Shown here one piece after another: positions 1 to 4,257 of a DNA stretch of 7,782 nucleotides. Source of the DNA: Bacillota bacterium. GTDB lineage: Bacteria > Bacillota > Clostridia > Acetivibrionales > DSM-1351. Position 1 is the first letter of the stretch. The number at the start of each line of letters is the position of its first letter. Location of the stretch: positions 1-7,782 of the forward strand of contig JAEZUC010000064.1 in the NCBI GenBank assembly GCA_023443515.1, written 5' to 3'. A program made the translations under genes and the position numbers. The notes beneath the pieces are model-generated. The model saw only the letters and a program-made list of their open reading frames with translations. It was not told the origin of the DNA and did no database searches.

Positions 1-18
1 TACTAATTTATTATTCAC
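1..18 (-). CDS. Possible start of the next gene (six codons, runs off the window)
   Basis: A GTG at 16-18 is followed by five sense codons (reading V/M-N-N-K-L-V) up to the window edge. An AAGGTGA Shine-Dalgarno sequence at 25-31 sits six bases upstream, an ideal distance. It begins 20 bases after the stop of the SLH gene, so it could be the next gene of an operon. Too little is visible to name a product; the start is inferred only from the ribosome site. Confidence 0.35.
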
Positions 19-38
19 TTTTACTCACCTTCTCAAAT

Positions 39-1481
39 TTAGTTTAGTTTAAGCATCGTATCCTTGGTTATAAAATCTTTAGCCCATACTTGAAATGTAA
101 AAACATTACCACTATCACCATTACCACCAACAACATATATCTGTCTACCATCAACAAGGTATACACCGCTTTTCCACTCGACTCCATTTATTGCATAACT
201 TAAATATTGGTCATGTATTTTTTTTGCCTGCTCATAATTCTTTTGAAACCATACTTTTAATAGTTCATGGCTATAACTTTTTAAGTCTTTATTATATTCA
301 TCAACTTCATAGCTTGAAATTTCATACAGCCAACCATTTGCATTATCATATAAGCTCTCTTCTTTTCCTTTTGGTATTTGTGTTCTTTGAGATGCCATTC
401 CAATTCCGTTCATAGGTAAAATTAATCCGTTGAAGTTATAGTTCATATACTTTTTAAAGTGATCCTCACCATTAAAATAGTTTACTGCAAAGCTTTTGTA
501 TTTCTCACCGTAAGTAAAGTCTATCTTTCCTCCTGTTATCAGGTTACGGTTCTTGTACATTGTTTGAGCTGTTTCCCATATTTCCATCAATGGGAACAAG
601 CCTTTATACAGGGTGTATTCCTTGTTTTCGTAGAAGCCTGCGGATTCATTGTCATATGCACCGTTGTTGGCATTGCTGTTTGTCCATTTGAAGCTTTCAC
701 TAGCAGAAGGAACACTTTCTACTCTTGCCTTCTTGTCCAGAAGCTTTATTATTATGACGGATGCTTCGGCCCTGGTAAGAGTACCCTTTGGATTGAATTT
801 GTTGTTACTGCCTGTTAAAAGCCCTACACGGTAGCAGTCTATTACATCCTGAAGATATTTGCCTGTGATAGTAGGATAGTCTGTCATTTTAAGCTTCTGG
901 TAGCCTGCATATACATTGTCAAAAAAGCCTTTGTCACCTTTGGACGGGTATGGGTCACTTCCCTTTACAAAGTAGTCCTTTGGAACTGTTTCATATTCTC
1001 CTAGTGTTCTTCTTGCCAGGCTTGCCGCAAGCTCACGGGTAATAGGTTTTGTATAATCCGGAATTTCACCTTTTGACAGAATACCTTCATTTAAGGCAAT
1101 GTCAACGAAGGGCTTGTAATACGGCACTCCTTGAGGTACTTCCGGTCGATAGCCGATTGCTCTGACCAGCATCAGAATGTACTGTCCTCCCAGTAGCTTG
1201 TCATCCGGCCTGAAGCTTCCATCCGGAAAACCTGATATTATTTCAAGTGCAGATATTTTTGATATGAAATTTTTGCCCCAGTGACTTTTAATGTCTGAGT
1301 ACTTAGCCAGCTCAGTATCAAGGCTTGCTTGTGTCAGGCTGTTGTATTTGTCTAGCAGAGGCTTCATACGCATTGATGTTGTTGTACTGTCTGACGGATC
1401 GGTATTTTCCGCCGTTACCGGCAAAAGTGCTGATAATATAATTGCTAAAACTGTTATCATACAGAAAAGTTTTTTTATCAT
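39..1481 (-). CDS. Secreted S-layer-homology (SLH) domain protein, 480 aa
   Basis: Probable surface protein held on the cell wall through SLH domains, which bind pyruvylated secondary cell-wall polymers. Residues 1-24 are a Sec signal peptide: Lys-Lys, a hydrophobic core, then a cut near PVTA-EN. Three SLH-like segments follow. The first, about 61-110, contains YSDIKSHWGK and a GFPDGSFRPDD turn. The second, about 122-162, is weaker (ITRELAASLARR). The third, about 186-249, has LLTGSNNKFNPKGTLTRAEA. Residues 255-480 form a C-terminal region rich in Asn, Tyr and Lys that I do not recognise; it may be the functional part. The ATG at 1479-1481 follows AAAAGGAGA ten bases upstream and gives a clean signal peptide. 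I see no convincing promoter of its own between it and the toxin locus. There is no sequence link to the pilus cluster apart from position and shared strand. Confidence 0.85.
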   Translation of the reverse strand: MIKKLFCMITVLAIILSALLPVTAENTDPSDSTTTSMRMKPLLDKYNSLTQASLDTELAKYSDIKSHWGKNFISKISALEIISGFPDGSFRPDDKLLGGQYILMLVRAIGYRPEVPQGVPYYKPFVDIALNEGILSKGEIPDYTKPITRELAASLARRTLGEYETVPKDYFVKGSDPYPSKGDKGFFDNVYAGYQKLKMTDYPTITGKYLQDVIDCYRVGLLTGSNNKFNPKGTLTRAEASVIIIKLLDKKARVESVPSASESFKWTNSNANNGAYDNESAGFYENKEYTLYKGLFPLMEIWETAQTMYKNRNLITGGKIDFTYGEKYKSFAVNYFNGEDHFKKYMNYNFNGLILPMNGIGMASQRTQIPKGKEESLYDNANGWLYEISSYEVDEYNKDLKSYSHELLKVWFQKNYEQAKKIHDQYLSYAINGVEWKSGVYLVDGRQIYVVGGNGDSGNVFTFQVWAKDFITKDTMLKLN

Positions 1482-1528
1482 TCTCTCTATTCTCCTTTTG
1501 ACTCATGTAAAATTTTGCTTGACATATG

Positions 1529-1556
1529 TTTACATTCGATTTGATTTTGGTATAAT
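1529..1556 (+). promoter_or_regulatory. Extended -10 promoter of the antitoxin RNA
   Basis: TTTACA (1529-1534) lies 16 bases before a perfect TATAAT (1551-1556). The TATAAT is preceded by TGG (1548-1550), which makes an extended -10 element. Transcription should begin near 1562-1564. The sequence is strong and points rightward, against every protein gene around it. This is what first suggests an antisense or small RNA here. Confidence 0.8.
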
Positions 1557-1564
1557 ATAATTAA

Positions 1565-1599
1565 GGTGATTGAATGTCCACAAGATGTGGCAGTCACTC
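1565..1599 (+). repeat. Inverted repeat arm A: 5' domain of the antitoxin RNA
   Basis: Starts GGTGATTG and ends AGTCACTC. It resembles arm B (1780-1811, minus strand) along its length, with a few substitutions and three extra bases. Each arm is itself an imperfect palindrome, so the two RNAs can form similar hairpins and also pair with each other. Confidence 0.7.
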
Positions 1600-1619
1600 A
1601 AAATGATTAAAAGTTAATT

Positions 1620-1656
1620 AATCACTCTGTGTGCGAGACAGGGTGATTATTTTTTT
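1620..1656 (+). terminator. Intrinsic terminator of the antitoxin RNA, probably shared with the toxin mRNA
   Basis: AATCACTCTGT (1620-1630) pairs with ACAGGGTGATT (1638-1648) over 11 base pairs with one G-T wobble and a seven-base loop. A run of seven T follows at 1650-1656. On the minus strand the same hairpin lies just after the toxin stop but has only a broken T tract, so it would end the toxin mRNA less efficiently. Sharing one hairpin between convergent RNAs is typical of fst-like modules. Confidence 0.8.
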
Positions 1657-1748
1657 CCGTTTTTTGTTATTGAAACAATCACGGAGAGTAATGTAAGCAG
1701 TACCATACTAAAGCCAAACATTAAGCTTAATGCTTCAAATGTACTCAT
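1647..1748 (-). CDS. Holin-like type I toxin, 33 aa
   Basis: Small hydrophobic peptide beginning MSTFEALSLMFGFSMVLLTL and ending in charged residues (KNGKK). This is the pattern of the putative holin-like toxin family of Firmicutes: a short 'xxEALSLM' head, one transmembrane helix (about residues 7-27) and a Lys-rich tail. Family members act at the cytoplasmic membrane when their antisense RNA is lost. The ATG is preceded by AAGGGGGGTGA (1754-1764) at five bases. A small hairpin at 1762-1777 (CTTCTT/AAGAAG) abuts that site and may limit its access. An in-frame ATG at 1800-1802 would give a 51-aa form with the leader MLQGGSHSTSYKRRGVTV, behind a weaker GGTGA. I prefer the short form because of the ribosome site and family length. 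Toxicity itself is inferred. Confidence 0.8.
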   Translation of the reverse strand: MSTFEALSLMFGFSMVLLTLLSVIVSITKNGKK

Positions 1749-1761
1749 TACCGTCACCCCC

Positions 1762-1777
1762 CTTCTTTTGTAAGAAG
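1762..1777 (-). promoter_or_regulatory. Hairpin next to the toxin ribosome binding site
   Basis: On the minus strand CTTCTT (1772-1777 read in reverse) and AAGAAG (1762-1767) form a six-base-pair stem with a four-base loop. The stem overlaps the first bases of the AAGGGGGGTGA ribosome site. Stems of this type commonly hold back translation of type I toxin mRNAs; here that effect is inferred. Confidence 0.45.
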
Positions 1778-1779
1778 TA

Positions 1780-1811
1780 GAGTGACTACCACCCTGTAAC
1801 ATCCAATCACC
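1780..1811 (-). repeat. Inverted repeat arm B: 5' leader domain of the toxin mRNA
   Basis: Read on the minus strand, it starts GGTGATTG and ends AGTCACTC, the same ends as arm A (1565-1599). It lies in the toxin leader about 30 bases after the predicted transcription start. Its inner part ACAGGGTGGT can also pair, with G-U wobbles, with ATCACTCTGT in the terminator arm of the antitoxin RNA. This gives a second contact between the two RNAs. Confidence 0.65.
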
Positions 1812-1843
1812 AAAAATGATGATGTGACGTAATTCTTTGTAAT

Positions 1844-1872
1844 ATTATACCATGTATTATTTTGCCAGTGAA
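1844..1872 (-). promoter_or_regulatory. Extended -10 promoter of the toxin mRNA
   Basis: On the minus strand a perfect TATAAT (1844-1849) is preceded by TGG (1850-1852). A moderate -35, TTCACT (1867-1872), lies 17 bases further upstream. Transcription should start near 1838, leaving a 5' leader of about 90 nt before the toxin ATG. The -35 box lies just beside the stop codon of the upstream membrane-protein gene. Confidence 0.7.
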
Positions 1873-1874
1873 GT

Positions 1875-2159
1875 TTATTTTGTACCTGATTTGTTTCCCT
1901 CGGCCCGATATTTCTCAACTATAAGGATAAAATATAACGTTAAAACTGTTATTAATAATATTGCGATTAAGTCATATACAGTAAAAGTATTTTTGTTGAA
2001 AAATAATGCAGCACGGCCAATTAAAAGATTATATGTATACGCTGCAAGACTGAATAAAAATCGGTTTCGATTTATTACTCTGATGTTGATTGATATGACT
2101 AGCAATATCAGACCTATAAACTGAAACAGAAGAAAAATGATTTCGGCTTCAGTCATCAA
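1875..2159 (-). CDS. Small integral membrane protein of the pilus-like operon, 93-94 aa, function unknown
   Basis: I do not recognise a family. The protein has probably three membrane spans: about residues 5-24 (IIFLLFQFIGLILLVISINI), 34-53 and 61-81. Short basic loops (INRNR, FFNKN) and a charged C-terminus (VEKYRAEGNKSGTK) suggest an orientation fixed by positive charges. The first codon is either TTG (2157-2159) or the adjacent ATG (2154-2156). Both sit within the end of the preceding TadE/G-like gene, giving an 8-11 base overlap. Both are served by AAAGGAGGG, 10 or 13 bases upstream. The overlap implies translational coupling, so the protein probably works with the pilus-like proteins, perhaps as an assembly accessory. 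It is the last gene of the run before the toxin locus. Confidence 0.7.
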   Translation of the reverse strand: MMTEAEIIFLLFQFIGLILLVISINIRVINRNRFLFSLAAYTYNLLIGRAALFFNKNTFTVYDLIAILLITVLTLYFILIVEKYRAEGNKSGTK

Positions 2160-2805
2160 TACCGCTATCCCTCCTTTCTATATGTGAACCTTTAAAAGCT
2201 ATAAAGGTTGCAGTTCGTTTTTTAAAAAGGCCGTCTATTTCAAAGTTTTTAACAAAAACCATATAACAGGGTCTTTTCTCAAATTCAGTTGTTTTGGGGT
2301 TTCCATTTATGTATACGGTTTCCGAATCCGGATCAGCAGCATCCCAGAATGCCAAGGAATTTGTATTTATTACGGTTTCCATGGAGGACGGATCCGTGAC
2401 ACTGCCGGATATATTTTTTGAATCATTTGTTATTATGTAGTTAATGTCCGTATAGGTTGGATTTATTACGATTATCATCATTTTTGATATAACTTGATCT
2501 TTTCTTATACCGGCATTTGATTCCAATGTACTGAAAAAAGCAGCGGATGCCTTTTCTGTATCTATGACGATATTATCGGTAGATATTTTCCCTGTTGTCT
2601 CGTCCACACCTTCAGAATAACCCTGTCGGCTGAGCTCGGTATTATTCTCCTGGACTGCAGCCGACACTGCAAAATCAATAGCACTGGCAATACATTTCTT
2701 CTTGTATGAATATAAAGAATAATCTGCAACATTAAGTACTATAATGGCGAGTACAAGAACTATTGCCATGCTGAAAAACATGAAGCTAAGTGTTCCCTTG
2801 CTCAC
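2149..2805 (-). CDS. TadE/TadG-like membrane-anchored pseudopilin-type protein, 218 aa
   Basis: One N-terminal transmembrane helix (about residues 8-27, FMFFSMAIVLVLAIIVLN) is followed by a short segment SYKKKCIASAIDFAVSAA. It recalls the Ala-rich stretch after the helix in TadE/TadG-like minor pilins. The remaining 170 residues form a soluble, presumably extracellular domain with beta-rich stretches (MMIIVINPTYTDINYIIT, RPCYMVFVKNFEIDGLF). I chose GTG at 2803-2805 because GAGGTG (2810-2815) lies four bases upstream and the helix then begins near the N-terminus. An ATG at 2940 in the same frame would add 45 residues that merely shadow the previous gene. The chosen start overlaps the end of the 153-aa gene by 20 bases, indicating coupling. 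The assignment to TadE/G rests on architecture and context, not on a diagnostic motif. Confidence 0.65.
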   Translation of the reverse strand: MSKGTLSFMFFSMAIVLVLAIIVLNVADYSLYSYKKKCIASAIDFAVSAAVQENNTELSRQGYSEGVDETTGKISTDNIVIDTEKASAAFFSTLESNAGIRKDQVISKMMIIVINPTYTDINYIITNDSKNISGSVTDPSSMETVINTNSLAFWDAADPDSETVYINGNPKTTEFEKRPCYMVFVKNFEIDGLFKKRTATFIAFKGSHIERRDSGIDD

Positions 2806-3247
2806 TATACACCTCAATTCTGCATTCTGCCCTGGCCTTATAATATAGATTCTTACTATCGTCAGCACTGATTCCGCCGTTCTGCAACCTACTGTACATT
2901 GATATGCTTCCGGATTTGATATAAACCATGAATGCTTCACCCTTGTTTAATTTTTCTCCGATTGTGTAATTAGTCAATACTACTATTCTCCCCCCAGCGT
3001 ACACTCCCTTTTTTAGAATAATGCTACTGCCAACTGAGCTAAAGTCTGCGATTTTGCCAATTTTGGTCTTGAACTCGTTATAAGCTTCAGCAGTCAGTCT
3101 ACCTGTAATTTTTACCTGGTAAGCTATCAGATCAACCTGATCCTTAAGATACCTCTGCTTCAGATCATAGTCCGAAATTGCAATCCCTTTAAACATTAAA
3201 AGTGCAATAAAAGGGATAATTATCATTGCTACAAATATCTTGTTCAT
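2786..3247 (-). CDS. Membrane-anchored pilin-like protein, 153 aa, possibly DUF4320-like
   Basis: An N-terminal helix (about residues 4-24, after MNKIFVAMII) leads into a polar region DYDLKQRYLKDQVDLIAYQV that is probably helical, then a beta-rich C-terminal domain. The beginning MNKIFVAMIII matches the starts of the two short pilin-like proteins encoded just upstream, which suggests shared membrane insertion or a shared origin. The size and helix-plus-domain plan recall the DUF4320 proteins found in clostridial Tad-like loci; I hold that identification weakly. The ATG at 3245-3247 follows AGAGGTGG, and the gene begins 11 bases after the previous stop. Its end overlaps the TadE/G-like gene. 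No classical prepilin cleavage site (Gly before a hydrophobic residue and Glu at +5) is evident. Confidence 0.7.
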   Translation of the reverse strand: MNKIFVAMIIIPFIALLMFKGIAISDYDLKQRYLKDQVDLIAYQVKITGRLTAEAYNEFKTKIGKIADFSSVGSSIILKKGVYAGGRIVVLTNYTIGEKLNKGEAFMVYIKSGSISMYSRLQNGGISADDSKNLYYKARAECRIEVYSEQGNT

Positions 3248-3258
3248 AAACCACCTCT

Positions 3259-3414
3259 TTACGGTTCAGGCACTATATTGTTATTTGTCTGCTTTACCGT
3301 AATGAAAGTTTTCTCACCTCCCATCCTGATTTCGGTTGCAATGGGTATTATCACCGAGACAACCAAGCCTATACAAAGTGCAAATAGAATTATTGATACA
3401 ATTACCTTGTTCAT
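3259..3414 (-). CDS. Short pilin-like membrane peptide, 51 aa, paralog of the upstream 67-aa protein
   Basis: A small gene that default length cut-offs would miss. It reads MNKVIVSIILFALCIGLVVS at the start, a single transmembrane helix to about residue 27. A VIIPIA turn and a short polar tail ending in NNNIVPEP follow. The first 27 residues closely match the 67-aa protein encoded immediately upstream (MNKVLVAIILFAL, then VIIPI in both). The ATG at 3412-3414 is preceded by AAAGGAG (3425-3431) at ten bases. It lies 22 bases after the upstream gene and 11 bases before the 153-aa gene, so it belongs to the same transcript. It probably forms or caps the fibre built by the Tad-like motor, but no diagnostic pilin motif is present. 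Confidence 0.8.
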   Translation of the reverse strand: MNKVIVSIILFALCIGLVVSVIIPIATEIRMGGEKTFITVKQTNNNIVPEP

Positions 3415-3436
3415 TATTTATCAGCTCCTTTAATGA

Positions 3437-3640
3437 TTAAACCGTTTGCGTTATCCCATATCCAAAAACGTTATATGATACCGGAGCACTCAAAGTATTG
3501 ATATCTGTCTGAGTATCGTCCAATTTGTCCTTTGCTCCCTGTCCTGCGGATTTACCGGATTTCATAATAGGAATTATAACTGCCACTATTATTGCTACCG
3601 TAAGTGCAAATAGTATTATCGCAACCAGTACTTTGTTCAA
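3437..3640 (-). CDS. Short pilin-like membrane protein, 67 aa (TTG start)
   Basis: One hydrophobic helix at residues 4-26 (MNKVLVAIILFAL, then VIIPI), then a Lys/Gly-rich turn KSGKSAGQGAKDK and a polar C-terminus ending GYGITQTV. Size and plan fit a small pilin or pilin-like subunit. It lacks the Glu-5/Tyr signature and G-cleavage site of Flp pilins, so it would be a divergent type. I chose TTG at 3638-3640 because AAGGAGGTG (3647-3655) lies six bases upstream. The alternative GTG at 3647-3649 is itself part of that ribosome site and cannot be the start. With TTG the protein also aligns from residue 1 with its 51-aa paralog. It is the first gene after two tandem terminators, so it needs its own promoter or read-through; I see no strong promoter in the 75-base gap. 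Confidence 0.75.
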   Translation of the reverse strand: MNKVLVAIILFALTVAIIVAVIIPIMKSGKSAGQGAKDKLDDTQTDINTLSAPVSYNVFGYGITQTV

Positions 3641-3646
3641 GGTTCT

Positions 3647-3655
3647 CACCTCCTT
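3647..3655 (-). promoter_or_regulatory. Ribosome binding site that fixes the TTG start of the 67-aa gene
   Basis: AAGGAGGTG on the minus strand, six bases before TTG (3638-3640). It covers the in-frame GTG that would otherwise be called as the start. Confidence 0.75.
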
Positions 3656-3680
3656 CCCAAGTAAATTGTTTTGACTTAAA

Positions 3681-3690
3681 CCACCTCCTT
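3681..3690 (-). promoter_or_regulatory. Orphan Shine-Dalgarno-like sequence
   Basis: AAGGAGGTGG on the minus strand, about 35 bases upstream of the real ribosome site of the 67-aa gene. No ATG, GTG or TTG lies at a usable distance. The following bases (GTTTAAG) resemble the start region of the 153-aa gene (GTTTATG), so it may be a decayed start site or a leader element. Confidence 0.4.
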
Positions 3691-3715
3691 AAATAGCAGT
3701 CTTAATGTATAATTC

Positions 3716-3753
3716 AAAAAACCCCGCATTAAGAGAATTTTGCAGGGTTTTTT
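3716..3753 (-). terminator. Intrinsic terminator (distal of two)
   Basis: On the minus strand ACCCTGC pairs with GCGGGGT (one U-G wobble), extended by A/T pairs and followed by six T. Read on the plus strand the wobble becomes a C-A mismatch, so it works better for minus-strand transcripts. It is the second barrier after the cysteine-rich gene. Confidence 0.8.
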
Positions 3754-3760
3754 GGGCATG

Positions 3761-3794
3761 AAAAAAGAGTTGGTAGTGAACCAACTCTTTTTTT
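3761..3794 (-). terminator. Perfect bidirectional intrinsic terminator (proximal of two)
   Basis: Thirteen perfect base pairs (AAAAAAGAGTTGG at 3761-3773 with CCAACTCTTTTTT at 3781-3793) around a seven-base loop, with T runs on both strands. It lies 40 bases after the stop of the cysteine-rich gene and should end its mRNA. Nothing on the plus strand obviously needs it. Confidence 0.85.
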
Positions 3795-3833
3795 GTTATA
3801 TTTCTATTAACTTTGCTGAAAAAAAGTGTTTAT

Positions 3834-4160
3834 CTAAAATTCAGTCCCACCCCAACCGCATACTGTACATTCAAAATCAGTCCAATAACCCAAATTACGA
3901 CTATTACCACATGGACAAACATAAATTTCCTTAACTCTGGTATTTTTAAACCTGGTTGTTTTTCCGCATTCAAAACAATCGTCATTGGTATAATATACAT
4001 AATCATCATTATAATAAAGAGTCCACGTAGTAACACGACTACAACTATTACAGTACATATCCATCGTTTCCGAAGATTGCCATGTTTCCATAGAAGCCGG
4101 AACTGTGAATATTAATATCAGTAAAGATACAATAAATAAACCACAAATTTTCTTTTTCAT
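3834..4160 (-). CDS. Exported cysteine-rich (zinc-ribbon-like) protein, 108 aa
   Basis: Signal peptide at residues 1-22 or 23 (MKKK, a strong hydrophobic core, probable cut after VPA). The mature part of about 85 residues has eight cysteines in four pairs: C37/C40 (CNSC), C62/C65 (CFEC), C82/C84 (CPC) and C98/C101 (CTVC). This spacing fits two small metal-binding ribbons. They could alternatively form disulfides outside the cell, although CxxC ribbons are unusual on an exported protein. I do not recognise a named family. The ATG at 4158-4160 follows GGGAGGTGA (4165-4173). The gene has its own promoter upstream (4192-4220) and two terminators downstream, so it is a separate transcription unit inside the Tad-like cluster. 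Its role with the pilus is unknown. Confidence 0.75.
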   Translation of the reverse strand: MKKKICGLFIVSLLILIFTVPASMETWQSSETMDMYCNSCSRVTTWTLYYNDDYVYYTNDDCFECGKTTRFKNTRVKEIYVCPCGNSRNLGYWTDFECTVCGWGGTEF

Positions 4161-4181
4161 AATTTCACCTCCCTCAATAAG

Positions 4182-4205
4182 TTATATGTATATATTAACA
4201 TATAA
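4182..4205. repeat. Perfect 7-bp inverted repeat overlapping the -10 box
   Basis: TTATATG (4182-4188) and CATATAA (4199-4205) with a ten-base centre that contains the predicted -10 element. It lacks a T run, so it is not a terminator. Its position would suit an operator, though AT-rich palindromes of this size can arise by chance. Confidence 0.35.
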
Positions 4206-4220
4206 GGAAATTTGTGTAAA
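4192..4220 (-). promoter_or_regulatory. Sigma-A-type promoter of the cysteine-rich gene
   Basis: On the minus strand TTTACA (4215-4220; five of six consensus bases) is separated by 17 bases from TAATAT (4192-4197; four of six). The start would fall near 4185, leaving a leader of about 25 nt before the ATG. The -10 lies inside a TTATATG/CATATAA inverted repeat (4182-4205). Confidence 0.55.
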
Positions 4221-4257
4221 CATGTCGGTTCAATGTTTGTATCTGTCTTGCATTTAT

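Larger units (their letters stand above)
1562..1656 (+). ncRNA. Putative antisense antitoxin RNA of a type I toxin-antitoxin system
   Basis: Predicted RNA of about 95 nt between the extended -10 promoter and a strong intrinsic terminator. It is convergent with, and at its 3' end antisense to, the holin-like toxin mRNA. Its last ten bases cover the toxin stop codon and the last two Lys codons. Its 5' half folds as a stem: GTGATTG (1566-1572) pairs with CAGTCAC (1591-1597), with an inner stem CCACA/TGTGG around an AGA loop. The same domain recurs in the 5' leader of the toxin mRNA. The layout resembles par/fst and txpA/ratA modules, where the antisense RNA blocks translation or triggers degradation of the toxin mRNA. 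That role is inferred; promoter, terminator and hairpins are visible. A 10-codon ORF (1574-1606, MSTRCGSHSK) behind AAGGTGA is also present and may be incidental. Confidence 0.7.

Noticed and set aside
191..834. Several plus-strand ORFs across the SLH gene (and similar ones at 1852-2124, 4760-5413, 6754-7113)
   Set aside because: All are antisense shadows of convincing minus-strand genes and lack ribosome sites or recognisable domains.
1318..1506. 62-aa minus-strand ORF
   Set aside because: It overlaps the signal-peptide region of the SLH gene in another frame and has no family features.
1519..1524. TTGACA as -35 of the antitoxin promoter
   Set aside because: It is 26 bases from TATAAT, too far; TTTACA at 1529-1534 gives 16 bases with an extended -10.
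2806..2940. Longer TadE/G-like protein starting at ATG 2940
   Set aside because: The extra 45 residues lie wholly inside the 153-aa gene in another frame and would place the membrane helix at residue 53; GTG 2803-2805 has GAGGTG in place.
3830..4036. 68-aa hydrophobic minus-strand ORF
   Set aside because: It is an alternative frame inside the cysteine-rich gene, with no ribosome site; the 108-aa frame has signal peptide, paired cysteines and a strong ribosome site.
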